Positions 12,536 through 24,225 are shown, counted from the first letter of the stretch. The stretch is 64,000 nucleotides of DNA from Sphagnum compactum (GCA_965153455.1 OZ234494.1:20522001-20586000), one strand, 5' to 3'. A program made the numbers and translations. Notes: generated from the sequence alone by a model not told the origin.

Positions 12536-14062
12536 TTGTGCATCTCTGTTGAATATTGTACAAACAAATGCTGCAAAAGTCTTTATTCCTCCACTTTATC
12601 TTGGCTGTCTGCACCTGATAGGTTAAATTACATCTGGCATGTTCAGGAAGCTGCCAGTCATAGAACATCAGTTTGTTTCCCCAAAACAATACTGGCTAAT
12701 GCTGGCCTGTATATAGATGAGGTTGCATTATGAGCCAGCAAGAAGATTGCAGATTGGCCTTTCCACTTCTCATCTAGCAACTGCCTTGCTCTCAATGTTA
12801 CCAGACCACCAACTTCACAGACACCTATGGAAGATTTGATGCACTGAAACAAAACGTCAATGTGCAAATGGTTTCTGATCCATCTGGAGGAAATATAATA
12901 CATTCCAAGGCACAGCAGACTCATATAATAAACAAAATATAATTAAGAAATTCATGTGCAAATATGATGAAAGTATGTATCCAGAAAGATTCTTTGTGGG
13001 TCAAATCAGCCAGTAACATTTTGAGAGTATTCACACCCACAAGCAGACAGCATCTTGTCCTCATGCTTCAAAAGAAGAATTGGACATTTTGGACTGCCAT
13101 GCATCTTCCCCTCCACCCACAGTGGACCATCAGGAGCCTTGCTAAGTTGAAACTATGCCATGCCTTCCTTGTGATGCCTGGTGTTCAGATCCTTCTCACT
13201 AAAGGACAGTCAACTACAGAATGCCCCTTGATGCCAGAACAGTGGGCCCACAACTGAGGACTATCTGAAAGGTGCCCATGCAACTAACTTGGGAAAGATT
13301 CACAAATGTATTTTTGCAAACCAGCCATCTCCTTTCTTGAATTATTTCTCAGAGGTAAAATGTAATAGTTGAGAGAACTTGCCCTACCTTTCATTGGCAT
13401 CAACAACAGCAAAGAAAGTGATTCAGTGTAATAGAAGAGCATGCCAAACACACTTCATCTAGCTCTTGCAGACTCCAGAGGTAGAAAATAAGATCACGCC
13501 TCAATGGTACAGGCAAAGATTAGATAAATAACTCACTTCATGATAGCCTTGCCCATGTGAACACGTGGGCTATCCATGCATAACAAAAGAAAGCAGTACT
13601 GAACCAATAAAGATCATAAACCAAGGTCAATCACATGCTTCACCTGTCTTTCACAAGCAGTCTGCAGACACAGGAATGTCTCATCGAATGCAGCAGCATG
13701 CACCCAAACCCATACTTGGCGCTCCTCTGGTGGAATTGAGCCTATAGGCTGCTCTGACTGCAGTTCCTTGGGGACTGGATGCCATAGAAGAGTGACAGGC
13801 GCATTGCAGCATAAGGGGATCTATCCATGTGAAGCAACTGCAAATCCGAAAAAAAAGAGATTCCAGTCATTTATGCACATGTAATACAAAACCTGACCAC
13901 TTGCAAGATGCACCTCAATCTGCATCAACTTGGAGAAGGTAATATCATGTGGTTTGACAGTTTCACTCACCATGAACTTCTCATACTGCAAACCCTCATA
14001 CTCTGCTTTTGCAATGTCAGATATTGCACTCACAGCACAGGGAGGTGGCTCAAGTAGCAGCT
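12536..14062 (-). pseudogene. Rearranged partial copy of POP1 (copy A)
   Basis: On the - strand this carries diverged versions of POP1 exon 3 (about 14,062-13,890), exon 4 (about 13,830-13,630), the 5' edge of exon 5 (about 13,600-13,560), exon 7 (about 13,310-13,030) and exon 12 (about 12,850-12,658). Exon 6 and exons 8-11 are missing, with junctions close to 13,557 and 12,930-13,010. Bits of the neighbouring introns are retained (for example the tract after the exon 3 donor), so the copy came from genomic DNA rather than mRNA. The exon 4 copy has lost a base just after the codons for SPYAA, which shifts the frame. The exon 12 copy still reads through FLLAHNATSSIYRPALAS to a stop at the same place as the gene. 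It ends abruptly at about 14,062 against unrelated sequence. Confidence 0.8.
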
Positions 14063-14284
14063 CAAGGTTGATATGCTAACAGAAACTTTGCAATTATGCA
14101 ATATATCAACTTTTGTCACCAACACATTCAGCAGGAGATTTCCAACACCCAGTAAGTTAATTGCAAGTGTCTACAAAATTTGCTTTTTACCCTCCAGGAC
14201 AAGCTACAATAGGGTGCAATCACTTATCCCTTCATGCGGGAAGGGTACCTCTGATCTTGAAATAAACACAACAGCACTTGCATG

Positions 14285-14575
14285 AGAATGTTGTGGCACT
14301 TGAATTGCACATGAGCTGTCAATGTGGCAAGAAATTCTCGCACACCACCATTGTAAAAGTAGAGGGGAGGGAATACCAGGCCTGTATGGACCACCAGTAA
14401 AAGCTCAGGATTGGAAACAATAAGATGCAACTTGGAATATCAGTTATGACAAAGCAAACACAATTGGATGCAGGTTTGAACCAAACTGACAGAGTAACAT
14501 ACCAGAGGTAAGTACAATGCTGATATACTGCCATCCAAGGTTTGGAGTACGACTTCTCATATCTGCCAATGAGAC
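14285..14575 (-). pseudogene. Fragment of a TBC/RabGAP gene (TBC1D15-like), two exons with intron
   Basis: On the - strand a segment ending at 14,503 encodes MRSRTPNLGWQYISIVLTS, and a segment starting at 14,381 encodes GLVFPPLYFYNGGVREFLAT. Joined across a GT...AG intron (donor at 14,502, acceptor before 14,381) the phase is kept and the product matches the conserved block just before the catalytic TBC domain of plant Rab GTPase-activating proteins. The rest of the protein is absent: upstream of 14,575 and downstream of 14,285 I find no continuation. The piece directly abuts the POP1 copy A on the same strand. Intact relatives stimulate GTP hydrolysis by Rab GTPases in membrane traffic; this fragment cannot. 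Confidence 0.7.
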
Positions 14576-14599
14576 AGCTTGAATTGTCTACAAATTTCT

Positions 14600-15370
14600 A
14601 TATGTTGAGGAAAACATTATCCAAACCAATCAGAACCTCACTGTCATGAATACAGTACACCTGCAATCAAGTCTTCAATGTTCCAGTGTACCCAAATTTT
14701 CAAATATCCAGAAAACCATTATCTAATGATTTGCTACCTGATCATGTACAATGGCCACCATTTGGAAGCAGAAATGCTCCATCTTTCACAAAACCTCCCT
14801 GAGGATTATAAGGGATCCATGTCTGCACGATCCATGATTCAAAGGCATACGACTTCAAAACAAGGACAATCTACCGTAGTCTAATATCTACCGTTTTTTC
14901 TTTAATACGTTTTGCCCTCTTGTGCAGAATCCCACGGTCCTTCCAAACGGCGACTCAGGAAAGATCACGAAACTCCAGGGAAAATAGAAAACGATTTAGG
15001 TACCTATTCATTACAGAAGAACTGGAACGGAAGAAGAAAGTGCCCTGGGCCCCTGGAGTCCTTTCCCCAACAAGGAATATAGGGTATACCGGATGTGAGA
15101 ATGGTATTTTAGGTGGGTCTGCAAGGAGTGGAAACTGGGTGATAGTCAGCACCCCAATCTCTCTATTTCTGAGGAAGCATCAAAAGTATCGCTTTTTTCC
15201 CATCAGAATCTGAGAATCGATCCTTTTCCTTCTCATCTCTTTGCTGGGAGCACGAAGGGTTCTAGAACGAGCCGGTGTCAGAGCTTGCTCGCTGGCCTCA
15301 GGGTGTGGGAGGAGGGCACGAGAGAGAGAAAGTGTAGAGTCCGAGCAGGAAGCTGTTTTCTTCAGGTTGG
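14600..15370. other. Unassigned sequence and likely promoter/5' UTR of the gene at 15,378
   Basis: A + strand stretch near 14,690-14,790 reads LSNDLLPDHVQWPPFGS without stops and looks exon-like, but I cannot assign it. From about 14,900 to 15,370 the sequence is less AT-rich and leads into the start codon of the membrane protein gene, so it probably holds its promoter and leader. No clear TATA element was identified. Confidence 0.35.
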
Positions 15371-15377
15371 AAGAATC

Positions 15378-16318
15378 ATGGCGAATGAATCACCCTGGGA
15401 CTCATTGAGGGCCCGGGCATCCCAGTTTTTTTTTCTGCTCATGCTTTTCTCCTTCCCCATATTCAGGTATAGTTTCCTTCCTACGCCATCCATGTTCTAC
15501 CCTTGTTCTGGGTTTCTTAATCCTTTCTATGTAGATTTCTGGATGCTCATTAGCGTTATTACTTCATCGCGATATACTACAAAAGGGGACATCATGAAAT
15601 TTCGGAAAATCTGTGTGTAATAATGGATTGCTGTGAGTTAGGCATGGTTCCAGCAGCTTGCACAGATCATACCACTTTGACAACTTCTTGAGGTATAAGG
15701 AAGAGGGAGAACTGTTTTGTTGAAATCGTCCGTGCAGAAACAGGAATTCTTTGGGTTGTGTGAAGAAGTTAAACCTAAAATTTGGTCACTTGTGTATGTG
15801 ATTTGTGTAGTGTTCCTTGTGCAAATGGAACTTGTTCAAGTCCAGCAGAGGTGGTGGCAGTTTATGCACATGGCAATGCTATACTGCCTCAGGATCTAGC
15901 AAAAGCTCTGGTATACCCGGGTGCATTGTTACACACAGTAGAAGGGGCTGTGGCAGATGGTGAATCAATTCAGTGGCCTTCATGGGATTCCCTTCTCAAC
16001 AATTTCTTCAACACAAGCAAATCTAATAGCCAAATCCAAGCACCTGTCAGTTTAGGTTTTGTTGTGGGTTGTGTACTCTGTTTGGTGGGTGGGGTGCTTT
16101 CCATGTTTGGCCCATCCGTGTTCTCTTTTGTGGGCATGATGGTGACTCTCTATTATATCTACACAAGAGGTGGTGAAGACAACAATATCAAGTCTATGCC
16201 CATGTTTGCACTGGCAGTGTTCTGCTCATTTGGTTGGATTAGTTCTGATCTGTTCACTCAAAGAGGAGTCCTGTGGCAGCAGCCATCTGCCAGAGGCATA
16301 ACGAGAAAACAACTATGA
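15378..16318 (+). CDS. Small secretory-pathway membrane protein, family not recognised (two exons)
   Basis: Exon 1 is 15,378-15,466 and exon 2 is 15,811-16,318; the intron has donor CAG|GTATAG and acceptor TGTGTAG, and the join keeps phase (89 nt plus 508 nt gives 198 codons plus stop). The protein starts MANESPWDSLRARAS, followed by a hydrophobic run FFFLLMLFSFPIF that looks like a signal peptide, with possible cleavage before VPCANGTC. The next part (about residues 30-100) is soluble and contains AILPQDLAKALVYPGALLH and WPSWDSLLNNF. Two hydrophobic segments follow: a long one with GFVVGCVLCLVGGVLSMFGP and SFVGMMVTLYYIY, and a second with MFALAVFCSFGW. The tail is basic (RGITRKQL). I infer an endomembrane protein with a lumenal domain. 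A decayed inverted copy of part of exon 2 at 40.97-41.21 kb keeps the same peptide pattern. It is convergent with POP1, about 900 bp between stops. Confidence 0.7.
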
Positions 16319-17223
16319 CATCAGCTCCTTCAGACCAGACTAGCATTTGTACATGTTAGTTCATCATTTGTGTTGGGTTTTGCATGTGCATCATCTGGAT
16401 TTACAAACTCCAGTATGCATGTACAAATCTAGTTTGCAGTCTCTATGTGGTTTCATCTATTGGGCACCATTTAAATGTGGTACTGTATTCTGAGCATGTA
16501 GAGCTGGGGCAAGACGCCAAGGTATAATGTGCTGATATGTCTCTGGTGTAATGAAAATTGTTAGTATTTGGTGGACAGTTTGGGCCACAATATGTTAAGT
16601 ATGGGTTTCCACTCTTTTGCTATGGTTTCTGATTTATGAAACCTTGTTTATGACTGAATGGGCATGCCAAATCTAGTGTTAGGAAGATGGATCTCTCAGT
16701 GATGATTCACCTCGGTCCCAGCACACAAAGACACCATAAGACTGAACAGGCTGAGTGTTAAATGAATTGCAATTGACAAACAAGCTATCATAAGCCCCAG
16801 TTGTCAAAGGTGAGGTATTAGGTTTTCATATGGAGGCATCTGGGATTTGCACTATGACCACACCCTCAGCAAAAAGACTCCAACAGAGTATGCAAGGGTC
16901 TGCAGCTCACTCCTACTTTGATTCTGACAGATTGTTGCACTCACAGACTGATAAGATTTGCAACATTTGCAAGATTCCTAGGCAGAATGAGGATTGCTAT
17001 AACTTTACTGATAGAGCCAACATATCACTGCAGTGCAGTCCAAGCTCAACTGGGTATCAAGGTCAAGAAAGGTCAAGAAATAAGTGTTTTATCTCCTCAC
17101 TAGGTTATGTGTCCTTGTCGGGTATTGTACAAAGAGGTGCTGCAAAAGTCCTTTTTCTGCATCTTTGGCTGACTGAAAAGTGCATAGGTTAAAATGCAAC
17201 TGGCAGGTTCAGGAAGCCCCCTG
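16319..17223. other. Convergent intergenic region holding the 3' UTRs of both genes
   Basis: This lies between the stop codon of the membrane protein gene and the POP1 stop on the other strand. Open frames at 16,830-17,190 overlap the expected POP1 3' UTR and match nothing. The part from about 17,100 onward has a diverged copy at 12,536-12,660. No polyadenylation site could be fixed. Confidence 0.5.
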
Positions 17224-20200
17224 TCATAGGACATCAGTTTGTTTCTCCAAAACAATACTAGCTAATGCTGGCCTGTACATAGATGATGTTGTATTACGGG
17301 CAAGCAAGAAGATTTCAGATTGGCCTTTCCATTTCTCATCCAGAAACTGCCTTGCTCTCAACATTCCCAGACCACCCACTTCACAGATGGCTACAGAAGA
17401 TGTTGATGCACTGAAACAGAAAATAGAATAGTAAGTGATCCTTCCAGAAGAAATAATGAATATGTTCCTAGGCATGGCAGATACATATGATCAATGAAAC
17501 AAAATAAACCACACTTGTGAATATGATCAAAGTAGGTATCAAGAACCTTTCTTTGTAAGTTGAGTCAGAAAGAAAAGGAGCCAGTTTGTGGTGCACCACA
17601 TCACTGAAGAAACATTGCAATCAACATCTTCAAATTCTAAGACCATCATTGAGAGACATACCTTCCTCTAGGCACAGAAGATGTCACAATGCCAATTGGA
17701 CTGCGAACATTGCAAGGCTGACGGTGTACCTTGCCTTGCTCTACTTGTGACAACTTGGTTCCAGTTTCAAGTGGCCCAGCACAAACATTTAGACCATCAG
17801 ATTCTTGTAATGTGTGTGTTGATGCCTGTTTTGCTGCTATTTTCCTTTTACCCCAAGCCTGTTGAGAGGCACTATGCAAGCCAGAATCGTTAAATCCTTG
17901 CCAGCGAGGTGAGCTGCACTACAGAATATCAATGTGAGATAAATGACACTGAGTAGAAGCAGAAAGGAGACAGTAGACAAAACCAGGACAGTAGCCAATT
18001 AACAAAATGCAAGACAGCAGAAACATCACCCCTGCATCTACATCAATGGAGAAATCAATACACCATGCCAATTTCAACCAACTTGATCACACATGGGAGC
18101 TATCTTACGAGCACAGATATGATTCTTCATCAGCAGGTATTGGCATGTAGATAATAGCTCCTGCATCAAAGTTCCCTTTACGTGGAGCTCGAATCAGCAC
18201 CCTCACAAGGCAACCCTTTGTTGATTCTTGTGCACCATCATGCATTGCCTGATGCCAAGCTACCCTTCCAGTCTCAAGAATGTTAAAATTTCCAGGTCTT
18301 GTTTCATCAGGAAGTATTGGCAAGTGGTGAAGATTATTGTCTCTTAATGTGTTCATCAATGTTGTGATAGTTCGTGCCACAAACATGAGAGGCCCCTCAA
18401 TATTTTCAGCTGCTGAAAGTCTTGATTCAAAACCTGTTGAATTTCTCTGCAAAGACAAAAGCATGTCATATTCAAATCAAAGCAAGTTCAATGCAAAAAG
18501 GTTGGCAACTTGGAAAAGGGCGTAAGTTGGAAAGGTCCTTATCACCCAGCCCAATGAGATTGCTAAACTGCAACCCACCTCTCACTAGTTCTTAACCAAA
18601 AATAGTTATGCGGAATCCTTACAGATGCACATGGCAAAGATATGCTGTTGTCAGTTTGATCCAGGGCTCTGTGTCCAATAGTATCACCTGGACCACTATC
18701 AGTGTCCACCACAGAAGCACCAGCAGCAATGCTTCCAGTGTCCATTGGCCCTGCATCATCAACTGTGACTTGTTGTGGGCCATGCAAAGTATTGATGCAG
18801 GGAGACGTGGATTCTCCACAGTTCTCTACAGTTTCAGTGCACATTTCCATCACATCAGTCGCATCCCCCTCATGGTTCACTTTTACAGTTGCAATCTGTC
18901 TATCCACAGTCTTCTCCATCACAAATTCCAGGGCATTGGATCCTGTGGCAGCTACAGGCTCATTTCTGGTCTTACCACCATTTGCAAGAAGATCCTCTGT
19001 GAGATGATCACCCATATTCACAGCCAACTCCTCTGTCTCTTGGGAAGAAATGCCACTTCCTGGCCCAACTGAAAATCTCCAAAAAGCAGGTGAAGGGGAG
19101 CTCGGGCCTCTTTTATTAGGCAGGGGTCTTTTACTGCATTGTTCCTGGAGCTCTGCAGCCTGCCTGGCCATGAACTGGCTGTATGCAAAGCAGTCTGGGA
19201 AATCATAAGGAAATGAAGGCAGTCCTGCCTGCAACACCAGCATAGGTGACATTTCATCAAATAACCACACAACCCATCTTCACAATGTAAAAGCACATAC
19301 ACAACCCAACAGATCGGTTATGCTGTAAGGTGAGAGATAGCTCTTGCAAGAGGATGAATAGTCTAGATACAGTTTCAACCCCTGAGCAATATCATGCCCA
19401 AAATATATAAACAGTTCATTGTCTGCATAATAGAACTGTACATCAGTGGAGAGCCAATGCTGCTCGCGTAATCCAATCACATGACCCCCCGCATACACCA
19501 GAGGAACCCAAAATGCACGAACCCATGCAATGGGTAAAATCAATGACCACCTGCAGTTTGTACCCCGCTCACAGCATCAAACAGAGTAGTTGCACACATG
19601 CTGCCTCTAACTTCTAGGCTGTCTCACTTTACACACAACCTGGCTCCACTTTGTCAATAAGCTAAAACAGTATTAACACCACACAGAAACTTTTTGAGGA
19701 GTATTCGCACCCACAAGCAGACAGCATCTTATGCTCATGCTTCAAAAGCAGAATTGGACATTTTGGACTGCCATGCATCTTCCCCTCCACCCGCAGTGGA
19801 CCATTACCAGTCTCACTAAGTTGAAAGAATACCATACGTTCCTTGTGACGCCTGGTGCTCAGATCCTTCTCACTTATAGGACAGTCAACTATAGATTGCC
19901 CATTGATGCCAGATTGGTAGGTCCACAACTTAGGACTATCAGAGAGGTGCCCATGCAACCAACTTGGGAAAGATTCACAATTGTATTCCTGCAAACCAGC
20001 AAACTCCTCTCTTGAATTATTTCTCAGTGGTCAAACGTATAATTAATAGAACTTGCCCTATGTCTCATTGGCATTAACAACAGCAAAGCAAGTAATCCAG
20101 TAGAATAGAAGAGCATGCCTAGCACACTTCATCTAGCTCTTGCAGACTCCAGAGGTAGAAAATAAGATCATGCCTAAATGGTACAGGCAAAGATTGGATA

Positions 20201-23200
20201 AATCACTTACTTCACCACACCCATGCTTTTGTTCTGCCTGATCTGCAAGTATGTTTTCTGACTCTGCTCTTCCATGACCCATTTGCTCTGAAGATGGGCC
20301 AGTGCCTTGGTCAGACCCCAAAAGAGGCAAAGCTTCAAACTTTGCTTGGTTGTGTGGAGGATCCCTGGGGTCCCAAACTTCCATCCCCAGCACCCCAGCA
20401 CCTGGTAGCCAGGCAGCTGCAGCTAGCAACTTTGAGTGAAGCCCAAGAGAAGATGAAGAACTTGAGGTATTGATAGCACAGGTGTCTTCAGCAGAATTTT
20501 CTTGTGCTGCAAGATCACTGCATCTAGCATGAGAATGAGGCATTTTCACTTGAAATTTCTTCCTACTTGCTATTTAGCTCAACTTGGAGCTGCCCCTCTA
20601 TTAACGCTATGGAACTTCAGATCTGATGACATAGCAGCAATCTGCAAACATGGAAAAGGCAAAACCCAACCCCAAGAAAAATAACAAGACCAAAAAGATT
20701 GACAAGCAGTTTGAAGGACACGACAGTCACACACATCTTCAGGGACCTTCAACAGCAACATTAATGGTATTGACCACATGGTGTAACATCCCCACTGACT
20801 TCACCAGTGGTGTTTTCCCTTCTTTCCCCCAATTTTGTAATGGCAGATTCTTTGTGCAGGTACATTAAACTCTTGCAGTCTGGAACCAAAGATCCACAAA
20901 CCTATGAACACGGAAGAATCTATGAAGCACAATAGGGCAGGTGTTGTTCTTAAAGAGAAAAAATCAAACTCCAAGTAACAGAGAGATTAGCAAAATAGAC
21001 AGTGCACTTAGTAACTTGGAATGCATTGTCAGGTCTTATCCACTAAGGCCATGCTTAGATCTTCAACTTGACAAAACCAAGAACTGTTGAGCTACAAACC
21101 ATTGAGAACCTACAGAACTGACTACTAACTCCGCCAGATTTGGCAGAATTGGAAATATTGCAATCCTCGTGGGATTCCAAACAATCAAGACAAAGGAAAC
21201 ACATGCCAGGACACAAAATCACTCCTGCCCATAGTTAAATTGTAACATGTTACTAATCTTAAGTAATGTACAGTAATACTACATACACATATGTGTACAT
21301 AACAGGCCAACTGACATGTATTAGGGTTTGTAATATTCCTACTTTAGGGTTAGGGTATTAGGGTTTGTAATATTCATACTTTAGGTTCAGGGTATTAGGA
21401 TTTGTTGGAGACTGTTTTCCTAAAAATGTTAAATGTGACACAGTCAACACAAGACCACTCAGAAATAAAGCTCACAGAACACAGACGAAGAAATGAACCT
21501 GTATACATCTTGGAACTGTTTGTAGCTGGCAACAGATTCAAGTCCCTGAAAGCCAACAGGAAATCATCCATAGTGACACGGATGTCCACCTCAACTAATT
21601 CCTCAGGTTGTGGGGCTCGCATCCATGACCTGGGGCATTCACAAACAAGCAAATGGGTTAAGCAAAACAGACAGCACCTCCATGTCTACACAGTTATCTG
21701 TGCTTTCTCATTCCTTGCTTCTTCAAATTGTCTTTATCGAGTGTATTCCTCCAGCAACTCCATCAGCCTAATGCATCCAAGCTGGTAGGCATAGCCTTGT
21801 CTGTGCCCAATATCAGTTGGCTCAGTTGCTGGTAGCACCAAGGACACAGCAAAATGTGCTCATGCATATGAGGATGGCAATTTGAATGTTCCCAAGCATT
21901 GCTCACGGCAAAGGCTACCACCACTGAAAGTTCCATCACCTGTTGAGGGCATTACGTATTGCATTTATCACGCACTGCTTCAACTCTTCATCTTTGAGAT
22001 CCCTTGTTATTGGAACTGCACAACCCACAATGCTTAGTGCCAGCTGAAAATGATTAAAAAAAGAGAATGAAAAAGTCTCTCTGCACTAAGCATTTGACTT
22101 TTTTTTTTGTTGCAAGGGAATACTAGACAAAATGATGTTATATAGCAATTTTCTGAAACTTCAATCCACATGGTATTTCCTGGCTGAAAAGCGGAGCAAC
22201 ATACCAAGTGAATCCAAAGTAACTGCATTACTAAGAACCGAGTTGCCTGTTTGGTCCATTGTGAACCGTCGCAGCCTCTGCAAGTGGAATTCCCTAGCTT
22301 GCAGTTGTCTGTCCATGAGGTGTTGAACTTGCTCATTGAAAAGGTAGCCTAAAGTCACAGACCTGGATATAGGGTGCAGCACCTTCTTCAATACAGCTAG
22401 AGCACCATGGCCTAGCAGATCCAACCGCCCAAACTCTCCTTTCCTTGACTTGCACTGCAAGACTATGCTCTCAATGCTGGCCTGCATCCACAGCATGCTC
22501 TTAGGTACATTGAACACATGTGGGGTATCCATGCATAACAAGAACACAAAGCGGGACTGAACCACTAAACAGCATAAACCAAGTCAACTACATGTCTCAC
22601 TTGTCTTTGACAAGCAGTCTGCAGACACATTAATGCCTCATCGAATGCAGCAGCATGCACCCAAACCCATACTTGGCGCTTCTCTGCTGGAATCAGGCCT
22701 ACGGACTGCTCGGACTGCAGTTCCTTGGGGACTGGACGCCACAGAAGAGTGACAGGTGCAATTGCAGCATAAGGGGATCTATCCATGTGATGCAACTGCA
22801 AAACCAAGAAAAGAGAGATTCCAGTCATTCATGCACATGTAATACAAAACCTGACCACATGCAAGATGCACCTCAATCTGCATGAACTTGGAGAAGATAA
22901 TATCAAGTAGTTCAATGGTTTCACTCACCATGAACTTCCCATACTGCAAACCCTCGTACTCTGCTTTTGCATTGTCAGACATTGCATTCACAGCAGGGGG
23001 AGGTGGCTCAAGTACCAATTGCAGAACATCTAGCAGTGCCTCCTGAAACAACATAAAATTCATACAATTCCCATTCAGAAATTCCAACTAAGTTCAATGT
23101 CTTGGTAGCTATCCACATCAACATTTCAAAAAACAAACTGATCCGACACATAATCCTTTTTCCTGCTGTGAACTTACAGAAGGGCCTGACAGTTCAACAG

Positions 23201-23953
23201 GAGAGTAGAAGCTTGCATCCTGCAACAATGCGGCATCTCTGGCCCAGCGCATCACTGCTCGGGATCCTCGGCCCCTGCTCTTGCAGACCATAACATTTCC
23301 TTTCTGTCAATAAACAATCCGCCATAAAGTCGCCCATCCATCACAAGAATTGGATTGTTTCTAAGGTCACACACATTTCCATGGTTTAGGGTTTAGGCAT
23401 ATGGTTGCTCGCCATTCACAATGGAATTGCAGTCGAAGAAGAAGAGGACTAACCTGCCAGGCAAGCCTTCAGGAAGCCAGTAGCCCCAGATTTTGGTCAT
23501 GGAAAACCGCTTAGCATGCCAGACATGAGTGACAAGTCGCCGTGTGCCATCGCTCGAACAGCCACCACTCCCATCGGCTCCTCCCTTCAATTCAAACTTC
23601 CTCCTAACCCGCCTACAAGGTCTTTTCTTTTGAGGTTCTTCCTGCGGCAGTGCTCCAGCGTAACTACCAGGCTCAGCAGTCTCCGACCCAGTCTGAGAGT
23701 TCGATTTCGGTTGAGCGGAGGAATCCTGAATCACGGCAGCTGACCTTTTCTTGCTGTTCCAGTAGTAAGAGCGACGACGGTTGTGACTTGTGGCACGTCT
23801 GCGGAGATGACGAGGGATGGAGCTACCAGAGCCCGGTTTGTCAGAATCCCAAGACACGGCATGAAGGGCAGCAATCTCAGGGCCGCGCGCAGAGGCATAC
23901 TGCTGCACGTCGAGGATACGCGGAACTCCAGAATGCCGGCTTGTCCCTTCCAT
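17224..23953 (-). CDS. POP1: POP1, large protein subunit of RNase P / RNase MRP (12 coding exons)
   Basis: POP1 is the scaffold protein of the nuclear ribozymes that mature tRNA 5' ends (RNase P) and process rRNA (RNase MRP). Coding exons on the - strand: 23,953-23,454; 23,274-23,178; 23,042-22,851; 22,795-22,601; 22,556-22,205; 20,548-20,211; 19,988-19,711; 19,550-19,442; 19,228-18,623; 18,446-18,109; 17,913-17,662; 17,410-17,224. All use GT-AG and all phases agree; the sum is 3,444 nt, 1,147 residues. The N-terminal POP1 domain has PRILDVQQYASARGPEI and, at about 142-160, THVWHAKRFSMTKIWGYWLP. SPYAAIAPVTLLWRP and KRQVWVWVHAAAF follow. The POPLD domain (about 610-705) has CPILLLKHE, GWSLILPIAWVRAFWVPL, GLREQHW and GLPSFPYDFPDC. 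The end, FLLARNTTSSMYRPALASIV, is the usual POP1 C-terminus. The start was chosen as the Met 9 residues before PRILDVQ. The protein is longer than plant POP1 proteins I recall (about 850), mainly through exons 6 and 9. The exon 5/6 junction is the least certain (weak acceptor). Confidence 0.9.
20549..22204 (-). other. POP1 intron 5, large, with exon-like segments
   Basis: This 1.66 kb intron is the largest of the gene. Read on the - strand it contains open stretches next to good splice consensus: one after TTTCAG at about 22,045 reading VPITRDLKDEELKQCVINAI, and one after CCCCAG at about 21,630 reading LVEVDIRVTMDDFLLAF. Neither joins the flanking exons in frame. The pattern faintly recalls AAA+ lid helices, but I do not assign it. 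The diverged copy at 35.4-36.6 kb has mostly amino-acid-changing differences in these segments, which argues against constraint. An R1-repeat fragment lies at about 21,085-21,210, and telomere-like 'ttagggtt' phrases at 21,320-21,400. Confidence 0.5.
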
Positions 23954-24225
23954 CCCCGACACAAGACTCTTAAACCAAAACCGATACAACACGTCCTGTC
24001 CTACTTCTCCTCCCACACAAAACAAACTCTGACATCAGTTCCCATCCATTTTAAGTTGAGAAACAACAAAGGCTTCAAAGCATGCTCAAGGAAATCAAAT
24101 GTGAAGAAAACACCGACGAGAATGACGACGACGACGAAGGCGGCAGACAGGAGAAGAAGATGCACAAGGGAGAGAATTCATTGTCTAGGTGCTCCATGGA
24201 CAGTACCGAGGAGAACGAGCCAGCC

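Noticed and set aside
18608-19072. Long + strand frame of 154 codons
   Set aside because: It is the antisense of POP1 exon 9, which has strong family and splice support.
21310-21410. Telomere-like 'ttagggtt' phrases in POP1 intron 5
   Set aside because: Irregular, interrupted by other sequence, and also present in the copy at 35.6 kb; better explained as part of a repeat than as a telomere remnant.
21950-22060. AAA+ ATPase lid assignment for an intron 5 segment
   Set aside because: Only a weak helix-like resemblance, no Walker motifs nearby, and unconstrained differences in the paralogous copy.
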